The notes: a model not told the origin generated them from the letters alone. 64,000 bases of DNA from Paraburkholderia dioscoreae (GCF_902459535.1 NZ_LR699553.1:4340001-4404000), one strand, 5' to 3'. Shown: positions 1 through 8,386, counted from the stretch's first letter. Numbers and translations: made by a program.

Positions 1-120
1 TGTCCCTATGCGCAGTTCGACGACGGCGCCTTTCATCCCGCCTTATCCATTCTCGACGTCCTGATGTTCAATAGCAAAAACAGCGTGAGAGATATGCTGT
101 GCGTCGAGGTGACAGCATGA
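1..120 (+). CDS. C-terminal end of a WbqC-like family protein (5' truncated by window edge)
   Basis: The window opens inside a reading frame of 39 codons that ends in TGA at 118-120. The visible tail includes YAQFDDGAFHPALSILDVLM. This resembles the end of WbqC-like proteins, which typically finish with a Y-Q..F.P.LSI-D-LFN pattern. WbqC-like genes often lie in O-antigen or glycan modification clusters, and the next four genes fit that setting. The stop overlaps the next start (ATGA), which suggests translational coupling. The family call rests on about 35 residues, so it is tentative; another glycan-cluster protein cannot be excluded. Confidence 0.5.
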   Translation, partial: CPYAQFDDGAFHPALSILDVLMFNSKNSVRDMLCVEVTA

Positions 121-1094
121 TTGCGCGCGAGCCGCGCGCAATCGGCGGCTATTTCGAACTCGAACTGCCGCGAGTCGAAGCGCCTCTTCACGGCGACGCG
201 CTGCGTTTCCAGTCGTCGCGCGCGGCGTTCCTCGCACTGCTTCGGGCGAAGCGGCCGGCTGCCGTCTGGATGCCCTGGTACATTTGCGACGCGATGATCG
301 AGCCTTTGCGCATGACCGGCACGCCGGTCAAACGCTATCGGCTCGATGCCGACTTGCGTGTGCAGTCCGCCGATATCGGCGACGATGAGTGGCTCCTCTA
401 CGTCAACTATTTCGACCTGTGCGCCCGCCAGGTCGACGACGTGCTCAGCCGCTTTCCTCGCGAACGCGTGTTGATCGACAACGCGCAAGCGTTCTTCGCG
501 CAGCCCGCCGACTGTCTCGCCACGCTGTACTCGCCGCGGAAGTTTCTCGGCGTGCCGGACGGCGGCTATCTCGTCACCCGGCAGCCGATCGATATGCCGG
601 AAGCAATCGACGATGCTTCATTGCTGCGCTGCGGACACCTGCTGACCCGGCTCGCAAAAGATGCGGAAGCCGGCTACGCCGGCTACGCCGCCGCCGAAGA
701 AGGTCTGAAGTACCAGGAGCCGTTGCAGATGTCGAGACTGACCGAGCGGCTGCTCGCCAGTATCGACTATGCAGATGTGCGGGCGCGCCGCATCGAAAAT
801 TTCGCTTTCCTGCATGAGAAGTTGCAGCGCTACAACCGCTTTACGTTTCGCCACGACGAACATGCGGTGCCGCTCTGCTACCCGTTTTTCGACGCACCCA
901 CTGGCGCGCGGGAAACGCTTCGCGCGCAGCGCATCTATACGCCCACTTACTGGCCGGACGTGGCGGACGCTGAAGGCGCGCCGGACTTCGAGCGCAATCT
1001 CCCGGCCTCGACCCTTTGCCTGCCATGCGATCAGCGGCTTACGCGCGACGATCTCGCGCCGATGGTGCAACACTTACTGGACCGGCTCGCATGA
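117..1094 (+). CDS. DegT/DnrJ-like PLP-fold protein (sugar aminotransferase-like)
   Basis: This 325-residue protein starts at the ATG that overlaps the upstream stop, with a GAGGTG ribosome binding site 5 nt before it; the in-frame GTG at 99 is less likely. It has the layout of a small fold-type-I PLP enzyme: an LIDNAQAFF segment (Asp121, matching the DegT acidic residue that contacts the PLP nitrogen) and SPRKFLGVPDGG, where Lys142 would be the Schiff-base lysine. DegT enzymes usually run about 370-400 residues and transaminate nucleotide sugars, so this is a short, divergent member and may not be an active transaminase. Neighbours suggest a role in building or modifying a surface sugar. Its end overlaps the next gene by 4 nt. 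Confidence 0.6.
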   Translation: MIAREPRAIGGYFELELPRVEAPLHGDALRFQSSRAAFLALLRAKRPAAVWMPWYICDAMIEPLRMTGTPVKRYRLDADLRVQSADIGDDEWLLYVNYFDLCARQVDDVLSRFPRERVLIDNAQAFFAQPADCLATLYSPRKFLGVPDGGYLVTRQPIDMPEAIDDASLLRCGHLLTRLAKDAEAGYAGYAAAEEGLKYQEPLQMSRLTERLLASIDYADVRARRIENFAFLHEKLQRYNRFTFRHDEHAVPLCYPFFDAPTGARETLRAQRIYTPTYWPDVADAEGAPDFERNLPASTLCLPCDQRLTRDDLAPMVQHLLDRLA

Positions 1095-1615
1095 GCGACA
1101 ACACGATATTCCTGCGCGAGATCGAACGCGGCGACCTGCCGACTATCAATGCGTGGCGCTCCGACAAGGCGCTAGTCAGCCTGCTGGGCGGCGCCTTCCG
1201 GTATGTGGGCGCCGAGATCGACAACAGATGGTTCGATAGTTACCTCGGCTCCCGCGCCGCCAATGTTCGGCTCGCCGTATGCCTCGCCTCCACCCAGGAA
1301 TTAGTGGGCGTGACATACCTGCTGGACATCGACTGGGTGCACCGCTGCGCGGAGTTCTCGATCCAGATCGGCACGCAGACGGCACGCGGCCGCGGCATCG
1401 GCGAGGCCGCGACGCGCCAGACGCTCGACCACGCATTCGGCGACCTCAACCTCAACCGTATTTCGTTGACCGTGCTCGCGTCCAATGCGCGCGCCATCGC
1501 CCTTTACGAGAAGGTGGGCTTTCGCGCCGAAGGTCTGTTGCGCCAGGCCGCCTTCAAAGGCGGCCGCTATCTCGACGTCGTTCCGATGGCCATCCTGGCT
1601 GATGATCGACGCTGA
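1091..1615 (+). CDS. GNAT-family N-acetyltransferase (RimJ/RimL-like)
   Basis: The 174-residue protein starts with ATGA overlap on the preceding gene. It shows the GNAT acetyl-CoA loop ARGRGIGEAATRQ at about residues 96-108, then NLNRISLTVLASNARAIALYEKVGFRAEG, the classic motif B region of RimJ/RimL-type acetyltransferases (Asn followed by A..LYEK.GF). It should transfer an acetyl group from acetyl-CoA to an amine. Next to a DegT-like protein, the likeliest substrate is an amino-sugar made by the cluster, as with WecD/PseH-type enzymes, but this is inferred from context. Cytosolic; no signal peptide or membrane segment. Confidence 0.75.
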   Translation: MSDNTIFLREIERGDLPTINAWRSDKALVSLLGGAFRYVGAEIDNRWFDSYLGSRAANVRLAVCLASTQELVGVTYLLDIDWVHRCAEFSIQIGTQTARGRGIGEAATRQTLDHAFGDLNLNRISLTVLASNARAIALYEKVGFRAEGLLRQAAFKGGRYLDVVPMAILADDRR

Positions 1616-1648
1616 GCCCTTCACTTTTGCCGTTGCTTCGCCCCACTC

Positions 1649-2434
1649 ATGAACACGATTGATGCTCAACACCACACTGCGCTTGCAACGGCAGGCTGGA
1701 CGGTGCTTCCCCGGCTGATTCGCAGCGAATTGCTCGATTCGGTGGTCGAGGCGCTGGGTCCTTCGCTCGCGTTGCGCGACGAAATCCGGCACCGCAACGG
1801 CGTGCTGGAAAACAGCGCCGGCACCTTGCACCATCTGCTGATGGATGACCCGTGTTACGTCGAATTGCTGGCGCAGCTCTCGGCGCTGGAGCCGATTTTC
1901 AAGGGGTACTTTGAAGGCAACTTCGTTCTGAATTCGTACGGTGGCGTCATCAACGAGCGCGACTCGCGCGCGTACGTGCAGAACGTGCATCGCGATATCC
2001 GCTTCGGCTCCGACACGCGGCGCTTTATGGTGAACGCGTTGGTGATGCTCGATGATTTCACGCTGGAGAACGGCGCAACGCATATTCTTCCGCACTCGCA
2101 GAACATGCTGGAGCAGCCCACCGACGAGCATTTCTACGCTCACGCCTCGCGTGCGACCGGAGAGCGTGGCTCGATTCTGCTGTTCGATTCGCGCATGTGG
2201 CATGCAACCGGACGCAATACCACCAACGCGCCGCGTCGTGCGCTGACGCTGACGTTCACCAGCCCGTTCTTCAAGCCGCAGCTCGATTACGCACGCCTGT
2301 TCGGCTACGGCAATCTCGGCCGCTGCAATGCATGGATGCGCCAGGTGCTCGGCTTCAACGCCCGGGTGCCGCAGTCGCTCGATGAGTTTTACGTACCTGT
2401 GGAGCAGCGGTTCTATCAACGCGGACAGGATTGA
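1649..2434 (+). CDS. Phytanoyl-CoA dioxygenase (PhyH) family Fe(II)/2-oxoglutarate oxygenase
   Basis: A 261-residue protein with the PhyH facial triad: His114 and Asp116 in VHRDIRF, and His185 in RMWHATGRN, followed by an Arg near 197 (APRRALTLTF) that would bind 2-oxoglutarate. NGATHILPHSQ at about 141-151 is also typical of the family. These enzymes hydroxylate varied small molecules; bacterial members in glycan or lipid clusters have mostly unknown substrates. It lies 33 nt after the acetyltransferase and 4 nt before the methyltransferase, so it is almost certainly co-transcribed with them. Fold confidence is high; the substrate is unknown. Confidence 0.8.
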   Translation: MNTIDAQHHTALATAGWTVLPRLIRSELLDSVVEALGPSLALRDEIRHRNGVLENSAGTLHHLLMDDPCYVELLAQLSALEPIFKGYFEGNFVLNSYGGVINERDSRAYVQNVHRDIRFGSDTRRFMVNALVMLDDFTLENGATHILPHSQNMLEQPTDEHFYAHASRATGERGSILLFDSRMWHATGRNTTNAPRRALTLTFTSPFFKPQLDYARLFGYGNLGRCNAWMRQVLGFNARVPQSLDEFYVPVEQRFYQRGQD

Positions 2435-2438
2435 CGAT

Positions 2439-3176
2439 ATGAGCAGAGACTACAACGCAGAAGCAAAAGATCATCCCGAACATCGGTACGCTTACGACTT
2501 CGACTACCTGATGCATGAGTACATGCTTCGCACATTCGAGCCATTCCTCGCGGGCGATGACGCGCTCGAACTGGGATGCTTCGAAGGCAACTTCACGCGC
2601 CTTCTGACGCAGCGCTTCGATTCCGTGGAAGTGGTCGAAGCCTCGGCGGACTGTATCGCCGTTGCGTCGGATAAAACGAGGGGCGCCGTCAAGTTCCATC
2701 ACTCGACGTTCGAGACCTTCGAACCGGCGCGGCGCTACGACAATATTTTCCTCATCCATACGCTCGAGCACCTCGATCATCCGGTCGAAGTCCTGAGCCG
2801 GATTGGCAGCTGGTTGTCCGAAGGCGGCAGGCTGTTCGTGGCTGCGCCGAACGCGCGGGCCGGATCCCGGCAGATCGCGGTCAACATGGGGTTGATCGAC
2901 CATCACGCAGCCGTGACGCTGGCGGAAGCGGCGCACGGTCACCGGGTGACCTATTCGATCGATACGCTACGGGCCGACCTGCGGGCGGCGAAGCTGCGAC
3001 CGGTCACTGAAGGCGGCGTCTTTTTCAAGGGCCTTGCCAACTTCCAGATCGATGCGGCGTTGGAGGCGGGCATCATATCCAGAGCGTATCTCGACGGCTG
3101 TTTCGAGTTGGGACGCGTCTATCCCGACTTGTGCTCCAGCGTGTACGCGATATGCGAGCGCGAGACGGCGCACTGA
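2439..3176 (+). CDS. Class I SAM-dependent methyltransferase
   Basis: The 245-residue protein starts 4 nt after the PhyH stop. Motif I is LELGCFEGNF (about 43-52), followed by an acidic end of beta-2 (VVEAS), a FETFE acidic-loop region and IFLIHTLEHLDHP, the usual post-II segment of ubiE/methyltransf_23-type enzymes. It ends the cassette: the next gene is on the other strand. Sugar-cluster methyltransferases of this type act on nucleotide-sugar or glycan hydroxyls, and that is the inferred role here. A start further upstream would overlap the PhyH gene heavily, so the ATG at 2439 is preferred. Confidence 0.75.
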   Translation: MSRDYNAEAKDHPEHRYAYDFDYLMHEYMLRTFEPFLAGDDALELGCFEGNFTRLLTQRFDSVEVVEASADCIAVASDKTRGAVKFHHSTFETFEPARRYDNIFLIHTLEHLDHPVEVLSRIGSWLSEGGRLFVAAPNARAGSRQIAVNMGLIDHHAAVTLAEAAHGHRVTYSIDTLRADLRAAKLRPVTEGGVFFKGLANFQIDAALEAGIISRAYLDGCFELGRVYPDLCSSVYAICERETAH

Positions 3177-3265
3177 TCGGGGCGAGTCGAGCCGCCCTAT
3201 CTGGTTCGCAGCCGGCCTGAGCCGGCTGCCGTAAGTCCGCAGCGTGCTGCTCCCAAGGCGCCGCG

Positions 3266-4240
3266 TTACTGAAAAGTCGCATTGACCGACAGTTGCACCG
3301 CATTGCCCTTCGGCCGATTGCTGGTGTTGAATTCATTGACCCAGCGCAGAGAGGCCGACACGGGTGTCTTCTGGATCTTGCCCGACCACGTGACCATCGG
3401 CCCAAGACCAACGGAATGGCCCTGACTGCCGCCGACGGCATCTGCGATGCCGCCGCTGTCATTGCCGATCTGCTGGATGTAGCCGCCCACCACGCCGACA
3501 CCCCAGCCGTTGCTGAAGCGCTTGAGCGCAAGCAGATCGAGCACGCTGACCGGCGCGTTGTGATAATGGGTGTCGTTATTGGGCGTGTAGAACTCGAGGC
3601 CATAGTTCAACGACAACTCGATGTTCTCTTTCGGCAGCAATTTCGTGTAAGCGATTGTGGGTGTGAAGGTCCACGTGTTCTGCCCGGCATTGGCGAGCCG
3701 GTTAGGGTTGTACGCGCCGGTCGGCGCATAGATCTGCACACTCAACGCGATATGGTCGGTCTTGGTCAGGTGATAGCCGGCAATAACCGGCGTGAAGAAG
3801 AAGTCGGCGAACTGCGTGCCGTGGTCGTTCGGCAAACGGCCATGAAATGACGAAATGTCCGTGTACTGGACCGGCACGCCAAACGAGGACGCGAAGTTCC
3901 AGCCGCCCACGGTAATGCCCCATGTCTTGATTGCCGCGAGGATGGTGTATTCGGCTGTCGCGTCGACGCCCGCCGTGACCTGACCGGCGATCGGAATCGA
4001 CTTGCTTGCGCCCAGCGAGCCTTCGTAATAAATCGTGGCGGCGGTCACAATCCAGTCGTTGGTGGGCGGCACGATGCCGCCGTAGGGTGTCACCTGCATG
4101 CCGGTAATGGGCCGGCCTATGCCGCCTTCAGTCGCCCACCCTGTTTGCGAGAGGCTCACGCCGGCAGTCGCCAGAAGCGCACCCTTGCACAGTCGGGCGA
4201 CAACCCGCCTCGTCGGGAAGAAACCGTTAGGTTGACTCAT
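3266..4240 (-). CDS. Outer-membrane protein of the MetA-pathway/SphA-like transporter family
   Basis: The start at 4240 follows AAGGACG and gives 324 residues. The N-terminus has a basic stretch, a hydrophobic core and a likely signal peptidase site after QTGWA. The mature part is rich in alternating beta-strand segments with aromatic girdle residues (FADFFFTPVIAGYHLT, TWTFTPTIAYTKLL, IELSLNYGLEFYT) and ends in Phe-Gln. This matches the phenol MetA-pathway-degradation family of outer-membrane beta-barrels thought to import hydrophobic or aromatic compounds. It faces away from the cassette on its left. The remnant of a DUF1214 gene lies upstream on the same strand. The substrate is unknown. 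Confidence 0.7.
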   Translation of the reverse strand: MSQPNGFFPTRRVVARLCKGALLATAGVSLSQTGWATEGGIGRPITGMQVTPYGGIVPPTNDWIVTAATIYYEGSLGASKSIPIAGQVTAGVDATAEYTILAAIKTWGITVGGWNFASSFGVPVQYTDISSFHGRLPNDHGTQFADFFFTPVIAGYHLTKTDHIALSVQIYAPTGAYNPNRLANAGQNTWTFTPTIAYTKLLPKENIELSLNYGLEFYTPNNDTHYHNAPVSVLDLLALKRFSNGWGVGVVGGYIQQIGNDSGGIADAVGGSQGHSVGLGPMVTWSGKIQKTPVSASLRWVNEFNTSNRPKGNAVQLSVNATFQ

Positions 4241-4339
4241 AATCGTCCTTATCAAATAGGAGTTCGACATTCTCACTCCGGCCGAACCGCATACGGACCG
4301 TCTGCGTCGCAAAGCCGCACGCGTGCAAGTGCGCGCGCG

Positions 4340-4805
4340 TCAGGTTTCTCGCACATTTGGCGGCAGTGCCCAGTTGTCGTCGAGCATTGCCTGCCTGAGA
4401 CCGTGGGCGCGTAAGTGCAGGGAGAACTTTTCACTACCCGGCGCCTGCAACCAATTGGCAAACTTTTGTCTTCACTGAACCTCGTGTTTTTCACGTAGGG
4501 CGCGAGCAAGCCATCTGCATTGAACTGCGGGTCTTTGATCTTCTTACCCAGCGCATGGCGGTTCTGTGGGCTGAGTGAAAAAGTGATGTGCGTTATATAC
4601 CGTTAGCGACCGAAGGCCCTTGCCATGAGATAGCCGATCTTTAGGGAAGCTCACAGTGTAGCGCCCGCTGCCATCAAGGATTTGACCAGATGCGTCGGTG
4701 TCCGAATAAAAACACTTTGCCTCGCTCGCGTTATTGACAGCGACGTTCGACTTCGCTATCGCCGTTGGAGTGTAGTGGTTATCGCTCCAGTCTCGTCCTG
4801 AGTGT
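4340..4805 (-). pseudogene. Remnant of a DUF1214-type protein gene, C-terminal part, frameshifted
   Basis: Read on the minus strand, three reading frames give successive pieces of one DUF1214 C-terminal domain. From 4805 the first frame gives AKSNVAVNNASEA, FYSDTDASGQILDGS, RYTVSFPKDRL and LRSLTVYNAHHFF, then runs into a stop. A shifted frame gives NRHALGKKIKDPQFNADG and APYVKNTRFSEDKSL. A third frame gives NWLQAPGSEKFSLHLRA and MLDDNWALPPNVRET before a TGA at 4340-4342. This order matches intact family members (..DADGQPLDGS..YTL.FPKGQLPPV..FWSLT.YN..HFF..N..RY..G.......NADGSL..YV...... NWLPAP..FSL.LRAYWP......G.W.PP). Two or more frameshifts and a lost 5' half make it a decayed gene. The match is from recalled family patterns, not a search. 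Confidence 0.7.
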
Positions 4806-5327
4806 TCTTATCGGCGAGCGCCTGCCTTTACCTGATGCGAATTTGTTTCAAAGTGATGGTCGCGTTCGTGTGTCCGATTTATATTCAATTCATTTGGCGC
4901 GCTTGTTCGTGCGGCTGAGCGACCACTCACGGATGGACGCCAGACCACGCGGAAGAGGCGTGCCATGTCACTTGAGCAATCGGGAAAGGTGGCGCGGCGG
5001 GATACTGGGCTTGCATGAGCGCTCCTTGAAAACGAGAAACGCCGCATCAAACGAAGCATGCGGAAAGTGGACGATTCACCACGCTGGCATCGTTGGGAAT
5101 ACTAGCAATGTTTCATGGCTTTATAGAGATAAATTTGTAACGCGGCCGAGGTGCCGCGTCCAACCAGGCGCCGTCCGGCCTCCTGAAATATTCAATTGGT
5201 ATTTGTGCTGGCGGCACGGGTTCCTCCGCCGTCCGGAAAAAATTCTGCAAAGACTGCAATAAGCGCCTTGCGCCCATTAGACTGGCGCTCGTTCGAGGTT
5301 CGATCCACCGCTTTCGATGAGGCTTTC
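4806..5327. other. Intergenic stretch with no supported gene
   Basis: Open frames here (for example 4808-5059 on the minus strand and 4765-5262 on the plus strand) have no recognisable family, no convincing ribosome binding site and an amino acid composition typical of chance frames in GC-rich DNA. It may contain the degraded 5' half of the adjacent DUF1214 remnant and the promoter of the HAD-fold lipoprotein gene. Confidence 0.5.
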
Positions 5328-6395
5328 ATGATTCGCACGTTGCACCGGTATTGCATTGCCTTCACTGTCGTACTTCTGTCCGCCTGCTCCGTTACGCCAC
5401 ACCAGGACGGAGGCGTGTCGCAGGCAGGCGCATCGACGGCCGCGACCCTGGCATCGTGGAACGACACCGTGACCAAACGCTCGATCGTCGATTTCGTCAC
5501 GCTCGTGACGACGCCCGAATCCAGGGACTTCATTCCGCGCGCCGACCGCATCGCCGTGTTCGACAACGACGGCACACTGTGGCCGGAGCAACCCGCGCCG
5601 GTACAACTGGTGTTCGCGCTGCAACGCGTGAAGACAGTGGCCGGGCGGCATCCGGAGTGGAAGCGCCAGGAACCGTTCCGCTCGATCCTCAAGGGCAATC
5701 TCAGGAATGTGGCGGCAGGCGGCGACGCCGGCTCTTTGCGGGTGCTGGCCGCGGCGCACGCGGGCATGACGAGCGAGCAGTTCGCCGCGCTCGTGCACGA
5801 ATGGTTCGACTCCGCGAGCGACCCGCGCTTTAACCGGCCTTATGCCGATCTCGCGTATCAGCCCATGCTCGAATTGCTCGCCTGCCTGCGCGCGAACGGC
5901 TTCAAAACCTATCTGGTGACGGGCGGCGACGTCGAGTTCGTTCGCGAGGTGGCGCAGCGCATGTATGGCATTCCGCCTGAGCAGGTGATCGGCAGCGCCG
6001 TCAAGTACCGTTACAGCCAGACCAATGGCGCGATTTCGCTGACACGCCTCGCGCAAGTCGACACGCTGGTCGATGGCGCGGCCAAACCGCTTGCCATCGA
6101 CCACGTGATCGGCAGGCGTCCGGTGATCGCGTTCGGCAACGCGGACGGCGACGCGCCGATGCTCGAATGGACCTCGGCGGGCGACGGCCCGCGCCTTGCC
6201 GCGCTCGTGCATCATACGGACGCGGAACGCGAATATCAGTATGACCGCGCGTCGAAGAGCGGCAAGCTCGACAAAGCTCTGGACGAGGCCGCTGCAAAAG
6301 GCTGGCTCGTCGTCGACATGAAGGACGACTGGAAGACGGTGTTCAAACCGGCCAACGCGACAACGTCGGCAGCGCAGGACGCAACGGTCAAGTGA
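5328..6395 (+). CDS. HAD-superfamily hydrolase, predicted lipoprotein
   Basis: The 355-residue protein starts at the ATG at 5328. A hydrophobic N-terminus ends in LLSAC, a lipobox with Cys20, so it should be exported and lipid-anchored. HAD motif I is VFDNDGTLW (nucleophile Asp79, general acid Asp81). A TGGD segment matches motif II. FGNADGDAPML near the C-terminal third is motif IV with the Mg-binding acidic residues. Periplasmic HAD phosphatases of this kind hydrolyse small phosphate esters. Flanking genes point the other way, so it is probably monocistronic. Function beyond phosphohydrolase is not predictable. Confidence 0.8.
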   Translation: MIRTLHRYCIAFTVVLLSACSVTPHQDGGVSQAGASTAATLASWNDTVTKRSIVDFVTLVTTPESRDFIPRADRIAVFDNDGTLWPEQPAPVQLVFALQRVKTVAGRHPEWKRQEPFRSILKGNLRNVAAGGDAGSLRVLAAAHAGMTSEQFAALVHEWFDSASDPRFNRPYADLAYQPMLELLACLRANGFKTYLVTGGDVEFVREVAQRMYGIPPEQVIGSAVKYRYSQTNGAISLTRLAQVDTLVDGAAKPLAIDHVIGRRPVIAFGNADGDAPMLEWTSAGDGPRLAALVHHTDAEREYQYDRASKSGKLDKALDEAAAKGWLVVDMKDDWKTVFKPANATTSAAQDATVK

Positions 6396-6477
6396 GCGTG
6401 AAGCGCAGAAGGCCTGCCGGTGCGCAACCTTCCGCGATTGTTCCACTTGCGGTCAGGTGGCTCGTTGAGCGGCGCGT

Positions 6478-7488
6478 CTAGCGAGTCAGCGTAATGACCA
6501 GATAGGTCGCATACAGCACGCCGCAAACCAGCAACGCCCACACCGGCACACCGCGTTCGCGCACATTGATCCGCAACCATGCTGCGGCGGCGAGCGTGAT
6601 CACGATGCCGGTCACTACCTCGATGCGCGGCATCCACGGCGTCAGCAGAATGCCGATCGCGGGCAGCAAGGTGCCCTGGAACACCATCGCGCCGGTGATG
6701 TTGCCGAACGCCAGCGTGTCTTTGCCCCGGCGAATCCACAGAATGCTGTTGACCTTCTCCGGCAGCTCAGTGGCGATCGGTATGATCAGCAGCGAGAGCA
6801 GCAGCGGCGAGATACCGAGCGCCTGCGACACGCCGCGCACACCGTGGATGAAGCCCTCCGCACCCCACACCAGCAGCGCGACGGCGAGCGCTAGTTGCGC
6901 CACGATGGTCACGAGGTTGGTCGGCACGCCGAGACGCGAGATCAGCATCTTGCCCGGTGCTTCGGTGCCGTGACCGGCCTCGACCAACTCGTTTGATGCG
7001 CGGAAGGTCATCACCACATACGTGATGTACACGCCGACCAGCGCTGCGCTGAAGAGGGCGCGCACGAGCATCTGCTCGTGCGGCACGTACATTGCCGCAG
7101 CGGCCAGCACGAACGCGCACAGAAAGTAGTTGAGGTCGCGCGTAAAGCCCCTGCGTTCCGGCGCGACCCAGCCGCTCGCGCCGCGCGAACCGAGGATCGC
7201 GAGTGTCATGAGGAAGGTGGAGAGCGTGGAGAGCATCAGCGGCGCGCCGAGAATTGCGCCGACGCCGATCTCCTGGTTGACCGCGCTATCGGTCGTACCG
7301 CTGGCGATCGCCAGCAGCGGCACGAGGGTCTCGGGCAAAGCGGTGCCGACCGCTGCGAATAGCGAACCTGTCACGCCCTCCGAAATTTTGAGGCGTTCGC
7401 CCAGGTGTTCGAGCGCGTTGGTGAAGAGTTCGGCCGCCACCAGAATGACGACCAGCATGACAGCGAGTTCGAGCAGGAGACCGGTCAT
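6478..7488 (-). CDS. CaCA-family sodium/calcium-exchanger-like cation transporter, predicted Mn2+ exporter
   Basis: The start at 7488 (MTGLLLELAV) follows a GGGGAG ribosome binding site and gives 336 residues with about 10 hydrophobic segments. The two alpha-repeats of the CaCA superfamily are visible: GTALPETLVPLLA early and ATELPEKVNSILW late, where the Glu residues would bind the cation. A yybP-ykoY riboswitch lies in its leader. Since that riboswitch class responds to Mn2+, and Vibrio cholerae MneA is a CaCA-type Mn2+ exporter, manganese efflux is the best prediction. A calcium exchanger remains possible. It is a monocistronic inner-membrane protein. Confidence 0.8.
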   Translation of the reverse strand: MTGLLLELAVMLVVILVAAELFTNALEHLGERLKISEGVTGSLFAAVGTALPETLVPLLAIASGTTDSAVNQEIGVGAILGAPLMLSTLSTFLMTLAILGSRGASGWVAPERRGFTRDLNYFLCAFVLAAAAMYVPHEQMLVRALFSAALVGVYITYVVMTFRASNELVEAGHGTEAPGKMLISRLGVPTNLVTIVAQLALAVALLVWGAEGFIHGVRGVSQALGISPLLLSLLIIPIATELPEKVNSILWIRRGKDTLAFGNITGAMVFQGTLLPAIGILLTPWMPRIEVVTGIVITLAAAAWLRINVRERGVPVWALLVCGVLYATYLVITLTR

Positions 7489-7584
7489 AGGCGGCTCCCC
7501 GCAAGCACGGAGGGGCGGCGGCGCGGCAGACGGCGAGCGGGAGAAACTGGCGGGGCACAACGATGTATCACGAGGCAACTCCGC

Positions 7585-7632
7585 GGTCGGACGTAGATGA
7601 CAAACCAATGACGCACCGCCGCCCGTCCGACC
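7585..7632 (-). promoter_or_regulatory. Inverted repeat in the exporter leader, candidate expression platform
   Basis: Nine-base complementary arms (GGTCGGACG at 7585-7593 and CGTCCGACC at 7624-7632) lie between the manganese riboswitch and the exporter start. No U-run follows, so control would more likely be translational or Rho-linked than intrinsic termination. This is inferred from position. Confidence 0.4.
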
Positions 7633-7639
7633 AGAACGA

Positions 7640-7757
7640 GGCAGTGCGTCAATGGTCTCGCCAAACCGACACGGTCGAACGCGCCATGACCTACGAGGCC
7701 AAGTATGTTGACGCGTTCTCCTTCAAAGGATGAAGGAAGGCTACTCCCCAGTGACCG
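7640..7757 (-). promoter_or_regulatory. yybP-ykoY (manganese) riboswitch
   Basis: On the minus strand the leader carries the conserved blocks of this class in order: GGGGAGTAGCC (7749 downwards, the L1 loop strand), a variable hairpin, TCAACATACTTGG, and GGCGAGACCATTGAC, the second conserved loop strand. GUCA and UGAC at the two ends can close P1. The class binds Mn2+ at the junction of the two loops and usually turns on Mn exporters. It sits about 150 nt upstream of the CaCA-type transporter start, transcribed in the same direction. Confidence 0.88.
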
Positions 7758-7864
7758 GGCGATTCTAACGGCAGGGGACGCTTTCAACAACCTTGGTAGG
7801 GGGAAAAGAGCGGCGGGGTGGCGGGGGCCTTGGTAACTCCCCGCGTAGCCGCTAATCAGGCAGA

Positions 7865-8386
7865 TCAATTGAAGTGATACTGCAGACCGATTGTGAAACT
7901 GTTATTTGTTCTTTTGGTGCCGTCGTGATTGCTGGTGTCGGTTGTCCATTCGCCTATGGCGCTTATGTGTCTGGCAAATTTATATTCGATGCCCAGGCCC
8001 CAATGGAAACGCGTGTCTGGATCGTCGCCGGTGAATCCAATGCGGACATAAGGCAATATCTGATTGAACGGCATGCCGAATTTTGCATCGATTCCGCCGT
8101 CCTTATAGGTTGTCGAGCCGTGATGCAAATCGGCAAAGGCCTCGGCGCCCACTATGAACCGGTCGATGTCGAAATTATATCCGGCCGTGAAACCTGGGAA
8201 AACCGTAGTGTGCGATGCTTTGCTGATGACACCGGAAGCATTGGAACTATTCACACCTACCTTGAAGCCCAGGTATGGGCCGGCAAACTGGCTTGCGCTC
8301 GAGAGAGGCTGCACTGATTGCGCGTGCGCGAGGTTGGACAGCATCATGATAGATGCAGTTAAAATCAATCGGATTGTTTTGTACAT
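7865..8386 (-). CDS. Small outer-membrane beta-barrel protein
   Basis: The ATG at 8386 is preferred over an upstream in-frame GTG and gives 173 residues. The N-terminal segment (YKTIRLILTASIMMLSNLAHAQ) is a signal peptide with cleavage near AHA. The mature chain alternates glycine- and aromatic-rich strands (GPYLGFKVGVN, FPGFTAGYNFDI, FHWGLGIEYKF) and ends NSFTIGLQYHFN, with the terminal aromatic pattern of OmpA/OmpW-like eight-stranded barrels. The coding sequence is lower in GC than its neighbours, which may mean more recent acquisition. Specific function unknown. Confidence 0.7.
   Translation of the reverse strand: MYKTIRLILTASIMMLSNLAHAQSVQPLSSASQFAGPYLGFKVGVNSSNASGVISKASHTTVFPGFTAGYNFDIDRFIVGAEAFADLHHGSTTYKDGGIDAKFGMPFNQILPYVRIGFTGDDPDTRFHWGLGIEYKFARHISAIGEWTTDTSNHDGTKRTNNSFTIGLQYHFN

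Noticed and set aside
4765..5262. 165-codon + strand frame
   Set aside because: Overlaps the DUF1214 remnant on the other strand, no ribosome binding site, no recognisable domain.
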